Positions 12,826 through 27,800 of a stretch of DNA of 64,000 nt are shown piece by piece. Numbering within the stretch: the stretch's first letter is position 1; every line of letters starts with the position of its first letter. Position numbers and translations under genes: made by a program. The notes under the pieces are model-generated. The model worked only from the letters and a program-made list of their open reading frames with translations. It was not told the origin of the DNA and did not search any database. Origin of the DNA: Ectocarpus siliculosus (Eukaryota > Sar > Phaeophyceae > Ectocarpales > Ectocarpaceae); contig FN649737.1 of assembly GCA_000310025.1 (NCBI GenBank), forward strand, positions 985,825 to 1,049,824, in the 5' to 3' direction.

Positions 12826-15800
12826 ATCGTGTATCTGTCCGTCTCTCTCTGTCTCTCATAGCTATCTCTCTCTACCTCTCTCTTTGTGTGTCCTTCTCTC
12901 TTTCGCTCTATCCGGGCATGTTGTGTACGCATCGCGTATTCTCGCTGTCGGTAAATCTGGCTCAGGTCGACGAAATTGCCGTGGGTGCCAAGCGCATTCA
13001 TCTTCACCCCGAGCACTGCAACACCATCACGGACATCGTCTGTATCGCGGAGAAGGAGCTCGTCGTCACTAGCTCCTTGGACAGGCGTGTTTGCGTGTGG
13101 CAGGTGAAGATGGCTCTCCAACATTAGGCATCTGCACCCCTTGGCCAATCAGAGATCAATTCATTCGAGGGTGCTGTCAAGGTTGAATGTCAACATGTTT
13201 GTCTGTTCTGCCAGCGTTTGGTCATCGACGGCCCGAGATTGTCATTAATAAAACCCATTTATGGTGCCCCCCCTATTGCGCCCCGCGCGCGGCAAGGCAA
13301 GGAAGAATGTGGGTTGCGGACTGCGAGCACGAGAAACAGGATAGTAGGAGGATAAATCTACATGTAACACTTCCCTCCCGGGCCCCCTTTCCCGACCCAA
13401 AGACCTGTTTTAGCATCTCATGATATCTGCCACCTGCATCTTGTAGCAAGACTTGAGCAACCTTTCGGAACAAGCAGGGCCCGGCTCTCTGCTTGCACCA
13501 ACGGTCAACATTCTTCGTCCGAAGACGTTCCGGAAGAGAAATCAGTCCTCAGCAACGACCCAAACCACAAGGATGACCTTAAGGGCAGAACCTACACCCC
13601 TCTCCCGCTCCCCCCTCTTTTCTTCCCCCCCTCCCTTTTTCAACCAGATGCCGACCTGGAAGCTCCGCGCAATGTTCCGCGACCACACGCTCGGCGTGCA
13701 GGCGCTTTCGTACCTCCGCGGCACTCTCCTCTCCGCTGGTTTCGACTGGGAGATAATCGCCTGGGACGCGGATCGGCTGGAAAAGATAGGAACCATGAAC
13801 GGGCACAAGGCCCCCGTCACGGCAGTCGCACAGGTACAGGGGAGAGGGAGAACGACAACGACAGACGAGACAGATAGATAGACACACGAGGCAAAGAGAA
13901 AGACAGAGCAGATACGGAGATCGAGATCGCGACAGCTAATGTTACACAGACAGAGAGGCAGAGAGATAGGGAAAACAAGAAAGCACGGAGCGAAGGAATG
14001 CCAAAGGGAGAAGGCGGTACCCCCCTTATTTTCTCCAAAGCATTTCGTCATCGTGTTCGTGCGGGTGGCAACGATGTCCTACGTAGAACGATGCCCTCTT
14101 CTCTCCGTGTTTGGCAGGTGATTCGTAGGCATGCAGGAATGAATGTGCGTTCAGCACCTTCGCGGATTCCCACAAGCGCTTTCGTGCGGTTCGCCATTCA
14201 TGTGTTCTTGTCGTTTCCTCCACCCCATGTTCCGGATGGATCACGACTCCTCAAGATGGTCTGCCCGACGAACTACGAGGACATGAAGGCTGTCTCCGCT
14301 GATTGCAACCACGAAATCAGGTGTGGCGAAACGGTCGAGCTGCTTGCGTGTCGGATAGGGCGAAGATATGACGGCCTGGGACTTGCGCCGTAGAGGAAAC
14401 GTGTGGAACATTCGAGTCGATTTTTGCTAGTCTGAAACACTGCGACAGATACCATGTGGGTAGGTTGGTTTTATGGCTATTCCTCGCGCTGGCTATTGTG
14501 GGGAGTTAAACGCCTTCCGACGTTGGGGCCTGCGATAGAATCTCTGCAAAATCCGTGTCTTGTTTCTCTCAACATGTACCCAACAAGCGGAGAATCGCCT
14601 TTCCGTGGGAAAGAAAGTTACCTTCCCGGTCGGCGACGAAAAGGGACTGGGAAATGAACCCTTCTTACGATACAAACCTTGGCTAACACCGCAGAATCAA
14701 AGTAGAACAAGCAAAAACATCTGTGTCGCATTCCTCTTGCTATAGTCGTGAGCCCCACTTTACCGACAAGCGCGAAGGCTGGCGTTCAGGATAGACGGGA
14801 TGACGCACACCGTATATCCTTCCCTACTAGCCCACCACTCACAAGCACCAAACCTGCTGCAGACGCAACATCAACTGTCGGACTCCACACGTTTCAATGA
14901 TGTCACGCTACAGGGTGTGGGACCTGAGTGGTTGCATCGCAGGAGGCAACACGATCCCATGCCTCATGGTTTTCCGTCTGCCTCATTCCCCGGGTACCAT
15001 GCAAGGGCCAAAGCAAATATTCCTCCCATTCGACCAAGAGCTGTCGGTAAAGGGGTGAGTTGTCGACGTTGGTGGTAGGAGGGGGGCGATGGGGGTTCGT
15101 AAAGAGACTTAGCGGCGTGCGCGTGCTAGTCGATCTGTCAATGGATCTCACAGCTTCGTGCTGACATAAAAACGCCCGCATAAGTGCTGTTCGGCCACTT
15201 ACTTGCCGTGCACCCTAGCCGGCTGATCTTCTTGAACACACCCACCCCCCCAAGCCAACGTGAACCTTCTGACGGTTTCGTGTACACGACCTGCCCTCTC
15301 AAAGAAAGCGAGGTTGGTATGGCCGGTGTTGATTACATCCCGTCTGCGAGATATACAACCAAGGCTTTTGGGGCCCCCTCCGTTTGGAAAAAAGAATAAT
15401 TTGCACATTGTGCGCGCGCTTCGAGATGTCCACACTCCACTCGCCCATCGTTGCTCTTGGTTTCGGCCCCCGAAGGTACTCCAACATGCTCGTCGCCACC
15501 CACAACGTCATAAGCTACGCCGCACGAAAGATCAAGAAGGTGAGAGGGCCATGACGCTTTCATTGTGCATTCCCATAGGACAGGTCAGGCTCCTCCCGTT
15601 CCATGTATCCTGCCTTCGGGCAGTCGAACTCACCACATATGGTCAGCAAAATTTGCGCATGTCGAACGACCTTCGAATCCAGAGAGAAGCCCCACATGTA
15701 GTTTCGGCACGCGGGAAGTAATTCCGGTCTCAGCCAAGGGCGAACTCGTGATACTTTCAAACCGAGAGAGCTCCACGATCGCATGAATTCGGCCGCCTCG

Positions 15801-18800
15801 ACCTGGCCGGGCCGGGCCGATGCCTCGAACACCAACCCAGGCACCCCCAAAAATAACCTGGTCAGAAAGGACTCTAAAAAAGAACACCTGACCATACCAG
15901 TAGCACCGCTCGACAATGCCGGTAGAAACATTTCACCATCCCAACCAAACCAACACGCAGACAAAATCATCGGGTCGGCAAACACGGTAGCACATACCTC
16001 CCTAGCAAACCGCCAACGAACGACACTGAATGCGCAACGCTGGGTGCCGTGGAACGTTCAACTCCAGGAATTCTTCGTTCCTCCGGCCGCCGAGTACAAC
16101 GCGAGCTCCGCCCACTTCCTGAGTGCCTTGAGGCGCAACGTTCACATCTGGGACGCCACGTCCGGGGAGTATGTTCGGAAGCTCATTGACGTCAGCCCGA
16201 GGTACCTCTACTCACGTAGATCTGAGTGCGGGTTTTTCACACATCACACACACAAATTGCATAGTCGTTGCCTTGGTGGCCAAGCTGGTAGCTTCGAAGC
16301 TTCCTTGCGGTGAGTTGGAGAGTTGGATCCAACGAGGTGTCGCGTTGACTCAGTTGGTGCATGTTGGAAGCGCTTGCTCATGGGTGCACTTGAAGGAACG
16401 GACTGCGAGATACGCGTCGTGTTTCACGCCAAGGCATTCTCAACGGGTAGTCTCTCTGTGGTTGTGTGTTTTCAAAAAGGGCGTTCATGTTTGTTCTGAC
16501 TGACCCCGATTTGGAGTCCTGCAGAAAGAACGGGAAGAGTGAGCATAGGGCAAGTAGACATTGTGGGACACGATTTACAGGCAGGGTTACATGAAAAAAC
16601 CAAACAAAACAGTGGTCGCTGTTTTCTCTCTAAACACTACAATTTACGTGCTTCGTTCACAAGAGAGTGGTGGGTGGTCGGTGGTGGGATGCAGTGAAAG
16701 GATCATGAGGATAACTCAAGTACGTGGTGACTTCCGGGGGGCTAGGAAAAAAAGGCGCGTAGACTCCACACGCCACTTCAAATGACCCCTCCGTGACCTG
16801 TATTATGCCAAACGTAGAAGGACAAGCCGTTCATGATGCCCCCTAGAAGTGCTCACACCGACAAACATCCAAGCCTATCGAAATTTCATACCCGCGCAAG
16901 GACGGCCATAGCTGCCGTTCTCCGCAAAACCCATCGTCTGATTTCCTGAGTGCATCGCACTTCCCTGAATACACCACACGGAAACTCGCACGCTTGATTA
17001 TGGCGCCTGCTACGTCGGAAAAGGGTTCGACGCGCCCCTTCCCGGCTTTCGTAGTTTGAATCCAGGGAGTATGGTCGGGGTGAAGGATGTCGCCATCATG
17101 ATGACGTGTCACTACCTCCCCTTGCCTACATTGTGCTTCCCGGCCCTCACTCGTCATCGGGCCACACCCTAGCGCGGACATTGTCAGCGCGTGCTTCGCT
17201 CTCCCGTTCGAGCGCCGGCTGATCCTCGGAACGGAGGACGGGAAGCTGCTGCTGGTTAACTACGTCACGGGGGCTATTCTTGATGAGACGCAACCACACA
17301 GTGCCGAGGTTTGTCCTTGTCCGGGTTTGCCATGTTCGTTCTTGTATGGCGTGCATTTTCGCGTAGCCTGACGTGATCTGTGTGGTCTGCTTGCTAGGAA
17401 ATCTACCACTACCTTATCGATGGTGTAGCCTGTGGGAATTTAGCGGTGACGACGGCGATTCGGTCCGTATGTCGGTGCTTTTCGGTAAGCACCACGGCGG
17501 CATATATTGGCCAAACATAATCGTTGGCGGCTTGATTGAGGGGCAATTATATTTGCAATGACTTCTCAATATATTCAACAGTCGTGCCGCTTGCAGTATC
17601 CTCTTGTTGCCAAAAGCACCGAACGCATTCGGCCAATCATCGAAGACCGAATAACTACGGCAGGAAACGTGTGTTTCCGAACATGACCGCGTGTGATCCC
17701 TACAACCTTTACGCATAGCGTGTCCTGGCAATCACAGCGGTTCTTGTGACGAAAACGTGCGTTGGGTCTGAACTGGTCAATCTCCGGAACTCAGGCGTCA
17801 TCGCATTGGATTGTTCACGTGCTTGTCGGGCGGTGTCCTGCGTCCTGCCGTTTTTCGTGTTTGTTCTGTCTTGCGCAGGTGACGCAAATGGCGTACTGCA
17901 AGGCGACGAAAATGATCATCTCCGCCGACTACCACGGGGGCGTCGTCATCACAAGCGAGATACAGTGCAAGCTTAAGGAGGTAACGGTTAGCCGGAGATG
18001 TTGTAGGTCCACAAACGTTTGAATCCTACCGTGATCGTCGACGGTCATCGAAAGACGATGGCCAGTCGGTCTCTCTCTCTCTCGCCTGCGCGAGGGGGTA
18101 GCCAACTCTGCCGGATTCTCCTCATCTGTCCCAATAGCACAAAACTGATGGAACATTTAGGGGAAAACTGACTTTGCCGCTAGGTTGAAGAAAACGATTC
18201 CCAACTACCGTCTAGTCAACAACTCCCGGCCGGGAATTCCTGAAAGTGCTGGAGAGAATACCGGGATATTTTACACGTGCCTACAAACGTACCCGACATT
18301 GATGCTACAATTTACCCGTTCCGCACGAGGTCGACTCACTCCCCGCCTTCTTTACCCATATCGTTGACGCCACGGATCTGCCGCGTCAACACAGCTACGA
18401 AAGCTGAGGGGCGTGTACGGGCCTGGGGTTCCCATAACAGGGATGGCATACTCGTACCGTCTCAGCAAAATTGTCACCTGCTCCAGCAGCGCCGAGGTAA
18501 AAAAAGAGGGGGAAGTCTTGGGGCTCACCCTTCGCCAATCGAGGGTGGGCATACGGTGTAGGTGCGAGTAGGTCACAGCGTCGAACCCTGTGTGCTCGAA
18601 GCGTGTTCCAAAGTGCCTTCTATTTCGCACTCACATATGTCCGCACACACTTACAAGTTGCTGGGGTCTCCATGTCGGGAGGACCCTTCACCGTGCAATG
18701 TCTTCAAAACTTATGACGCTACTTGTGGTTGGCACCCCCTCTACGTCTTACCCCTCTCAATCTGTACCCGCCCAGCTACAAGTGCTCGGGTTCCAACATC

Positions 18801-21800
18801 TTGACTATGTGGCGGCAGCCGTGCAGAGCGTCGGGGAGCCTTCCACGGGGCTGGCGTTCCTCGACGGCTACTCTATCATCGCCCTGGGAGACCTGACAAG
18901 GGTAAGAGAGACGACGAAATAATGAGAGGACACAGAGAGAAGTAGGGGCAGCGGCCGACGCGGAAACGGAAGCAGAGACGCAGGAAGAGAGAAAAAGACA
19001 GCACGGACGGCGTCAGCGCCACAGAGCGAGAGGTGGATACGTCAATATACGAACAACCAGACAAAGGCAGTGACGGGGGCGAAGACATTGACGAAACCGA
19101 AGCCGACGGACAGAGAGACGCACAGAGAGAGCCGTGAGCTTCACTCATATCCCAAGCAAGAGTACAGTTCCTGAGGCCTATCCCCCCCCCCCTCGCGAAA
19201 TATTTTGGTGGTCCCCTCGGTTTTCACCAAATTGTCGGCAGTCCTCCGATACCCTTCCTTAAATGACGAAGGTTGTCGAACCAGAAGCAAGACACTTAAC
19301 TCCGCCCCTTTACCCTCGCTCACCGCCAACAAGGTGGGTGCCAAAGACAAGTTCGCTCAGCTTTCCTCAGGATGAGAAGAGAGGTGTTCCAAAGAAACGA
19401 ACTTACAGCACCAATAAGCGTGCATACGCATACGGGCGCCTCAAGTGCGCTCATCATGGCAGTGCCTACAACGTACTGAGTGCTGCCGTGTATCACGGAT
19501 GGACGCCAAGAAACAACAACAACGACGACGACGACGACGACGACGACGTCGCGACAACCCCCAACAAACTCTGAACGGAAACCCATATCCCAGGTGTGCT
19601 TCTGGCATCTTGACATGGAGACGTTCAAGTTAACCTGCTTCGCGAAGCTGAGCGTGCCGGCGGAAACCCTGGGGCTCTCGCTGGATGTCTTGAATTCCAT
19701 CGGAGTGCTTCGAATGGAAAAGTCCACCGCCAACGATTCTAGGTCAGCAGAGAGTCAACAGCAACATGGAGGGAGTGCTGGCCCGCGGGAAGCAGAAGGT
19801 ATGGCGCAGAGTTTCCACCAGGCGTTTGTTCGTCCTTGTGCCGTGGATAAAGCACTTCAGGAGAGTGCGCGTGGCTTCGTACGATTGGCCAACCAATTGA
19901 GTTCGTCGTGGTGAGGCTCCTGAATGCGGTTTTCACATCTGGCAGAGATAACATTGGCGGAGACCGCATTTCTCCTTCGCAACTAAAGGACACGAACTAC
20001 GCTAAGTTTTTTAGGATGGCAGAGCCAGCGTATATCTAAACGCCGCAGGAGTTGGTTCGCTGGGAGATCGGAGCTCGCTAACAAAAGAAACGTTGTCGTT
20101 GCTAACCCCGGTCTTCTTAGTTGTCGGCGAGACGGGTGGAGACAGAGATCGGGGCGACTCCGCAGACACTGACCAAGCCGGCAAAAAACGTGGCGATGCC
20201 ACCAAGAAGGATCGGATCCCTGAACAAAAGCCGTCCGTTTCAAGTGCTACCAGTGCTGCGTCGAGTGGAGGTGCAAAAATAACGGAGGAGTATGACGAGG
20301 GCGAGGTGCGAATCCACCGGGGAACGTTGTATCTATCAATCTCCTTGCCTTATGGTTAACGAGTCCTGCCGAAGCATTGCGCTCTCCAACGGGTGGTTGC
20401 ACCTTTGCACCGCACACACACGATGGTTCCAAACGCAATGCCTTTACTTTCGCCGTTTGCTTCATGCATGTCAGCGATTGAGATACAGCTTCCCCACAAT
20501 TAGTTCACTCCAATAGCTCCCGAGTCCATCGTGATCCGTTTGACGTAAAACATGTACCTGGGGTCGGATCCGCGTCTGTCAACCTATTCGTTTTCCCATT
20601 TGCCCCTTCCCGTTTCCTGACTTTGCCGTACGCCCTAACCCCACAAAAAGGTTTGGATTGCTCTGGGGACAGAGCGGGGTAGACTCGCGTGCTGGGCGCT
20701 GGAGGATGTACTGGAGTCTGACGCCACGTTGATACCCGGCCTGAAGCTGCGGCCCGTGCCGGACTCCCTCTGTCCGGCCCTGCGATCTTCGTTCAACCCC
20801 TACTCACTTAACGTCGAGGTCAGCGTCCGAATCAGACCTTCTACCTGTGTAGATACATAGTACGCACAGTTCCTTTTCAGAACCGAATGCGTCCTGTCAA
20901 CGATTATTTCAGATCATCGTACATCGCTGCCACCGCCAGCCTTTTCTGTCAACGCGGTTGGTTTTTGGAGCCCACGTTCGCGCCGACGTTCGCCGAGTAC
21001 TGCCCCTCTTTGGCTGATTCCTTGTGGATCACGGGCCAGCAGATCATTGTTCACATTTCGCGGGCAAATACGCTCTCGTATGCCCCCTGTTGCCTCTGTC
21101 CTGTTTCACTGTACAGCCCAAAAAGAGCTCCCAAGCACCGCCGGTCTTCGCGGCGGCCGCCACCGGTGTTAACGTCGGCCACTCGATCGGAAGCGCTTCA
21201 GCCAGTGTTGACGCAAGCGGAAGCGGTGTCGCCGAGAGCTATCGCCGGGGCGATGGCAGCGTTGCCGAGTCGGGGGCGACGGGTACAAGCGGGCTCATCG
21301 GGGAAGCTTGCTTTGGGGACGACGACGAGGACTGCTCGTGGCGTGTTCCGGAGGCGTCAGCGCCGAAGGCCGTGTGGCAGGGTCACTCGGGCGCGGTCTC
21401 TAGGATCGGTTCGTGCAGCCAACCCCCGTGTTTTTTCACTCTTGGAGAGGTACGCGGAGGTGCCCAGGGGCTGATAAATGTTTACTTTTTGCACTGACTG
21501 TAAATACCTCCAAAACATTGATCCCCTTCGACTGTGGTTATATCTCGACCGGGTAGCCTTTCTGTGTATGTATGTATATTTTCTAAAGAAAGCAGCAATT
21601 ATAGGCAGTGCAGCCATTAGAGGCTCGGGCTGAAGGATTCTGCCTCTCGATGCATGCTTCGTCTCTCGTACCTCGTCCGAGCATGAGATACTCTTCGGTG
21701 CTGCTCCACCAGACGTGGTCGAACCACCCAGCAGCGCTGGTGGGGCCCGAACTTGGTTGCCAATGACAAGGACAGGAAAGTTATCGCCATTGCTTGCGTG

Positions 21801-24800
21801 CAAACCCTCACTCAGCTGGCTTTTTCTCAACTCATTCAATCGACCGCTGGGTACAATACAGGATGGCTACCAGCGGACATGGTCGGTCAAGGGCAAGGTT
21901 CTAGGACAATTTGCTCTCCCTAACGCCTCAGAAACCCACCACAAGCGCAGGCAAGTTTTGCACATGATCGTGGCTGGTACGTCACCACCATTCCGAGCGT
22001 ATTCCTAACCACGAACTGTAAAAAAAGAGTATGGTATATCCACTCCCCCCCCTACTTTCCTGCTCACTGCTGAACTTGCACACATTATTGCTTCAACTCA
22101 TCACCAACCACAAACGCGACCTCGTGCCAGGCTTTTCCAAGACATAGGGTGGAGCTTCCTGGTGGACACCGTCCGCGTGCGGCCGCTCCACGAGGAGATG
22201 ACAGCCGGACTACTGGACGAGGTGGAGAGACGGCGTGCCCAGAAGACCTCGAGGCGCTCAACGTCGTCCCGCGGAGGATCGAGCTTCTACAAGACCGTGC
22301 TCGACGCTACCTCCGCCGCCCCCGCTGCTGCCCCGCCCTCTCCTTCCGCGACCTCAACCCCACAAACCGTCACCTTCGGTGAACGGACGGCGTCATCTGG
22401 TCCTCTTGTGGCCGGGCGGGCTGCGAGCGCGCCCGTCGGAGTGGGATCCCACCCGTCGGGTGCTGCCGCCACGTCTCCCGCGCGCCCAGGTGATTGTCAG
22501 GAGAACGACCGTGACGCTCTTGCGGCGGGCCGGAGCGAGCGCGGCGCTGCTGGTGAAGCCGTAGCTGAACCCAACCCCCTCGCGGTGACGGCGCCACGGC
22601 GGACGGAGGCGGCTGCCGCGGCGAGGCGGCAGGCGGAAGCCGAGCGACGGCAGGTAGCTCTGGCGACCATCGAGAAACACCGGAGTTGCCACCGCGCGGC
22701 CTCAGCGTGCTCGCCTGCGGCCGCGCAAACGGACACGGTTCCCTCATCGGGAGTGAACCAAGAGGGGAGGGTCCGCCTCGCCCGTGATTCGAACTCGGTG
22801 GCAACGACGTTGACGGGCCGTCCGGTATCGAGCGGCGATCACCTGGGGGCCGCGCGTGCGGCGGACCGGAAGGGGAAGCTGTCTCGGACAACAATGACGA
22901 GAGCGTTCAGTGCGCAATCGGTGAGGTCAGGAGCGACTCTCGGATACTACGGGAGGGAAGAGTTGAACGTCTTGTCGGCAATCTCGAAGAACCCCAGCAG
23001 GATCGCCGTGTACAACCGCGTCACCGAAGCAAAACAGGGCAACAACGGCGGCGAGAACAGCCCGGAGGTGAACGCGGAATTACGAGACGGTACTTGATTC
23101 TTTGCGACATGTCTCCATTCCGTGCCGTGTTTGTGTGGTGTGTGTGGCTTCCACAAGCATGCACAGGGCATAGGAGACCATAGTAAATGTCGAATGTGCG
23201 GACAACATCTCTGGGAAGCCGAGAGTAAGTACGAGGTGTGGGCTAGCGAAGAGAGTGCCGTTCTCTCCGAGTGAAAAGCGGATGGAAAAGATGGGCATAG
23301 AATCGCCCAGCGCATTGCAGCAACGCAATCGCAAACGGCTCTCTCTACCCTTCATTGCAAGCAAATGAAGAACGATCAACCCCGTCTCCTTAACGCTACC
23401 CTCTCCTGCTGCTTGTTCCCTTTTCCGCACCCTACACCCTGCTCGCTGACGTTTCAGATCGCCGTGGCACCGGTTCCTTCTCCCCACCGTCGCCGTCCTC
23501 GCACCACGCCGTCAACGATGCGACTCTCTAGTTCAACGGCAGCACTCTCACTCAGCGGAGAGAGTTCATCACTCACCCGATCGCCTTCGTCCTCCTCCAA
23601 CGGCAAACAACAACGCTCCGCCACCGTCCTTTCGCCTCCGCCGTCGACCGCTGCCGACGATTCACGTGCGGAATCCGGGGAAGGCGTTCGGCCCGCGGCA
23701 GGTCTTGCTTACGCCGGTGACGGCAAAGAGACGCCGCTGGGAGCGATGATTGGCCCAGGTGTGGGTTTTGGGCTGAACGTGGGCGTCATGTCGGAGCAGC
23801 CTCCGCCGTCTCGAACGGTCAAGATGTACCGCAACGCGGCGCGCGAGTACGGGAGGGGCGCCAGTGCCGGACAGGCAATGTGGATGTGAGCCTGAAAAAG
23901 GAAATTGTTGGTCTACCCACGCCGTTTCGGTGCCCTCTTACCGCGACACGTGCTTCTACGTGAAGCATTTGGCAACGCCGCAAGACGTCGCCTGTGTACA
24001 ACCACACGGCGTCCGTCGAACATCGCGAGTAAGAACGTCGTGCTCAACTAGTAAAGTCAAAGCATCGTTCCCCAAGCAAATGAGTTACACCTCTTTGCCT
24101 TGCTCAAGTGGAGAGCAGTGGCTATGGACGCTTCTCACACTGAATAAATCTTGCCCACATACAAACACCACAACCATTACCGCACCGCTGTCCTTCCCGC
24201 CCTCCCGCTTTCTCGCCTGACAGGGACCTCCAGCGGGACGTGCCGGTCGCGCGAACAGGTTCTCGTTGTCGGAGGGACATCCACAGCGGCCGGCACGTCG
24301 GAGGAGGAACGACTTCCGCCACAGTTTTGGACTTGTCCTCAAGTTCCACGTCCACATTTCAGGATCTCCCTCAAATTGGGAACACTTCGGCTTCGGAAAA
24401 AGTGAGGATCGCGAAGTGAACAGGAAAACCGGTAGGAGCACGCCTTTCAAGAAGAAAATTGATGTGGTCCGGTTGTTGGAAGGGCGGTGCAGAATTCTGT
24501 TGCGAAACCAACGAACAGGAGCAGGAGAACCTCGTGTGCCACTGATTTCCAGCCGCGTGAAAATTCCGTGGATTTTTTTACGACGATAGGTTTCTTGGGG
24601 AGCACGGGACGACTCGGGTACTGGTCCGGAGGGGTCTGATTTAGAAGACTCCGACGACGAAGTCCAAGCGATACTTGAACTGGAAGGCGGAGGGGTCGGA
24701 AGCGGGAGTAGCACCGCGCGCCACGGTCGGGGGGGCGTGGGGGGAGTCGCGAGCGCCGCGAACGACTGGTTTGCGGCCACGCGGCACGGTCGAGACGACG

Positions 24801-27800
24801 CGGTCCCAGGCGGAACACGGGTTGCATTGAACAGGGGGCCCGGCTGGGAGGACACCTATGCGTTCAGGAGAAGCACGGCGAGGCGGGCGATTAAGACGAG
24901 CAGAATTTTGTCCGGAAAGGTGTGGATCAATCAAGCCACTAAACGTAAACCGTCGCCGAGCCCCACATGGGGTGGCGTGAATTGGTGGTTGGAAGGATCT
25001 CTAGGATATTTCGCACGCGACAGTTGAACCGATCCCATGTTGTCATACTTCCAAGTGGTGGTGGTCAACGGTTGAACGGTTTCTTCCAAGCACCGAGTTG
25101 TGAGGCTGGCGTAGCCAGGTTGGATGTATGGGTTTTCGACCAGTTCTTGTTGGTAGCTCATATCGCCACACAATTTGCAAGAAATTGAATACCCCGTGAA
25201 CCGAAATGGGGCCACCCGAAGAGCGATTCACTGTCGGTGCATTGATGCACAGCCCGCAGGGAGCGTTTGGGCGATTTCTCCACCGAAAGCAAGCATGGCC
25301 AAGTTCATTCCTTGGGCGGTATTGTTCGTCCACTCCAGGAGACGTACTTATTTTGTATATTTGTAGCCCTGAACATCCAGCAACGTTGCACCTCACCTTC
25401 GGCTGATACGCACCACATACGCATGCTTTCTGTGCGCGACCGCATGTTTTGAAGAAAATGCCATTGCTGTCTTCTGCGGCCACGCTCCCTGGAAAATGGA
25501 ACTGGGATTGGTGCAGCCGTCCCCTTTCGGCGCTGCCCGCCGATCGCATTGAGTACCTCCAGAGCAAATTCGACGACGACATGTCGGCACCGTTCGGCGA
25601 AGCAAGGCGACCGACGTCCGCTGCAACAATTTCAATCGGAGACGGTTCGGCAGCACCAGCAGAAACGGCTTCGAGCAAAGCCGAAGCAGGGGCAGATGCG
25701 GAGATCACGAAGACATCGACAAAGGAGGCAGAAAAAACAGACGCAGAAGGATCGCTGTCGCCGCCTTCACCAACGGCACTCGCTGACAACAAGGGCAAAG
25801 CGGCGAGTACTGCTACTGGTGTTGTTGACAACAGCGCTGCTACGGCACACAAAGCGCGGCGGGGACGGAGTGAGAGGGTCAACGAGCACGGACGTGACGA
25901 GAAGGACTGTGACAGGGAGCAGCTCAACACCGAGCCGACGCGTGACGGAATCATTCGAAACGTGAGAAGTGTTGGGTTGGAAATAGGGTCCAACGTTGAC
26001 AGCGAAACCAAAATTTGACCCTGATAAACCGATCTTCCATGGATCGGTCCCCTTTGGCCTACCTGTGGCCCTCCTGAAGTACTTGAAAAAGAAGAAACTT
26101 GTTCGAAAGAATCTTGTTCGTGATTCCGATTGGTGTTTTCTCAGCAACATATTTCTCTCCTTGGCATCTGCTTCCGCACAACCCCCTCCTGTCTCGGTCT
26201 AACCTTCGAGATTTCCTCTCTTTGATGCTTTCGTACAATCAATTTCCTCTCCGCGCTTGCCAACGGCGAGGGGCCATTTCGTTGGCATTGCAAACATCCG
26301 CTCACACAATATCACAGCGGCCATCCGCCAAACACCCCCGCCCGCTTGTGCTGCCCGCGGGGCCACCGAATAGGCCAGCGGGAGCGGTAGGGCCCACCTC
26401 GTGCCCGTCGAGGTCCAGAAGAGGAGCAAGGAACTGGTCAAGCTGCAGCAGAAGATCATCGCGCTTCTGGTAAAAGGAAACGACCACGCAAGGCGGAGGT
26501 ATAGAATGGATTCTCTCCCGAGAAACTGCTGTCCTGTTTCCGGAAGAGCTCTCCCCTACATGCTTGCCGAGGATTCGGTCTGGCGTGCCTTCGCATTCTT
26601 TTGGCACGTTCGGATAAGGCCGACGTTGGTGTTGCTGTTGTTGTGCTCGTGAGGGTAGATGTAAAAAGATCGGGTACTCGTGCTTCCCCTTCCCCCTTTG
26701 TCGGCATCGCTGTGACACACAGACAGTTGTCTCGCTGCCATGACGGCGTATAGCGAGGCAGCCACTTCGAAACGACTTTACCGAGCAAGTTCGTTATTTT
26801 TCACTCTCGCTCTTGCAACTGGACATCCTGAATCAGAGAAGCGAGAGACCGGCAGAGGCGAAAACTCAACAGAAATCCGTTGGCCAAGGGACCCCGCCCA
26901 GGACAGTTGGGGCCGCACTACACTCTTCAGGCCGTAATGGAATTTAGGGGTGAGCGTCATTTCAACCGTATTTTCGGCAGAACGTAGCTCTCAGCCACGC
27001 GTCACGCATCCCCGTCTTCCGGCATACTGCACGCGCGCATAGCCCTTCGCCCTAACGGCAGGCACGATACACAACACGAAGCTGAGCACTGTTCACCTAC
27101 GTGGATGGACTGTGGTGTTGGTGCGGTGGTGGTCATGGTGGTAGTGGTGGTGGTGGTGGGTGGTGGCCACAGTTTGGGTAATACTATCGTGTGCCCCGTG
27201 ATCTTGCAACAAAATTGGGGGACGAAATGTACCTTCGCAAAATTTTCTCGATCATCACCGGCTCAGATGTCGTAACCACACGTTCGGTATCAAAGAACTT
27301 TTTGGATTTCACGATCACACACACTTCTTCTTTCTTCGTTCAAACAAAACTGGGAAGGACGGAAGTTATGTGAGCGGCCGTTCGTGAGACGTCGCCGATG
27401 ATTCATACAACGGCGTTGGTACGACCCACTGGCGCGATCCACTGGCCTGACCTTTCGTTTATGGATTGCTTGAAAATGAGTGAAGGGCGCCCACGCACCC
27501 AACTTGACTTTTGCCTGTACCCGTCCCTGCGCGATCTTGCTTTTTCCAACCCGCTTTCCGCTGCGCGGGCTGATGATGCTTTGTATTTTGAACATCATGA
27601 TGTGGCTGCAGCCGCTTTCAACTTTGTGGACGAGGATATGAGCGGCTGTCTCGATTCCGAGGAGTGGCGGCGGTTCCTTGACCGTTTCAAGAGCAACGTG
27701 GCAGTTATCAACATGCGCAGTATGTTTCTTCACCTGGACAAGGTTTGTATTGTAACACCGAGAACTGCGCAAGCTTGCCTTCGGATCGTCTGAACGTTGT

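Noticed and set aside
12563-13127. Two overlapping plus frames with long Ser-Leu repeats
   Set aside because: Produced by the (CT)n tract inside an intron; only 12966-13103 is coding.
25043-26011. 322-codon open frame on the minus strand
   Set aside because: Shadow of exon 25455-25961 of the WD40 gene. The plus-strand exon has phase-matched borders and a balanced charged composition.
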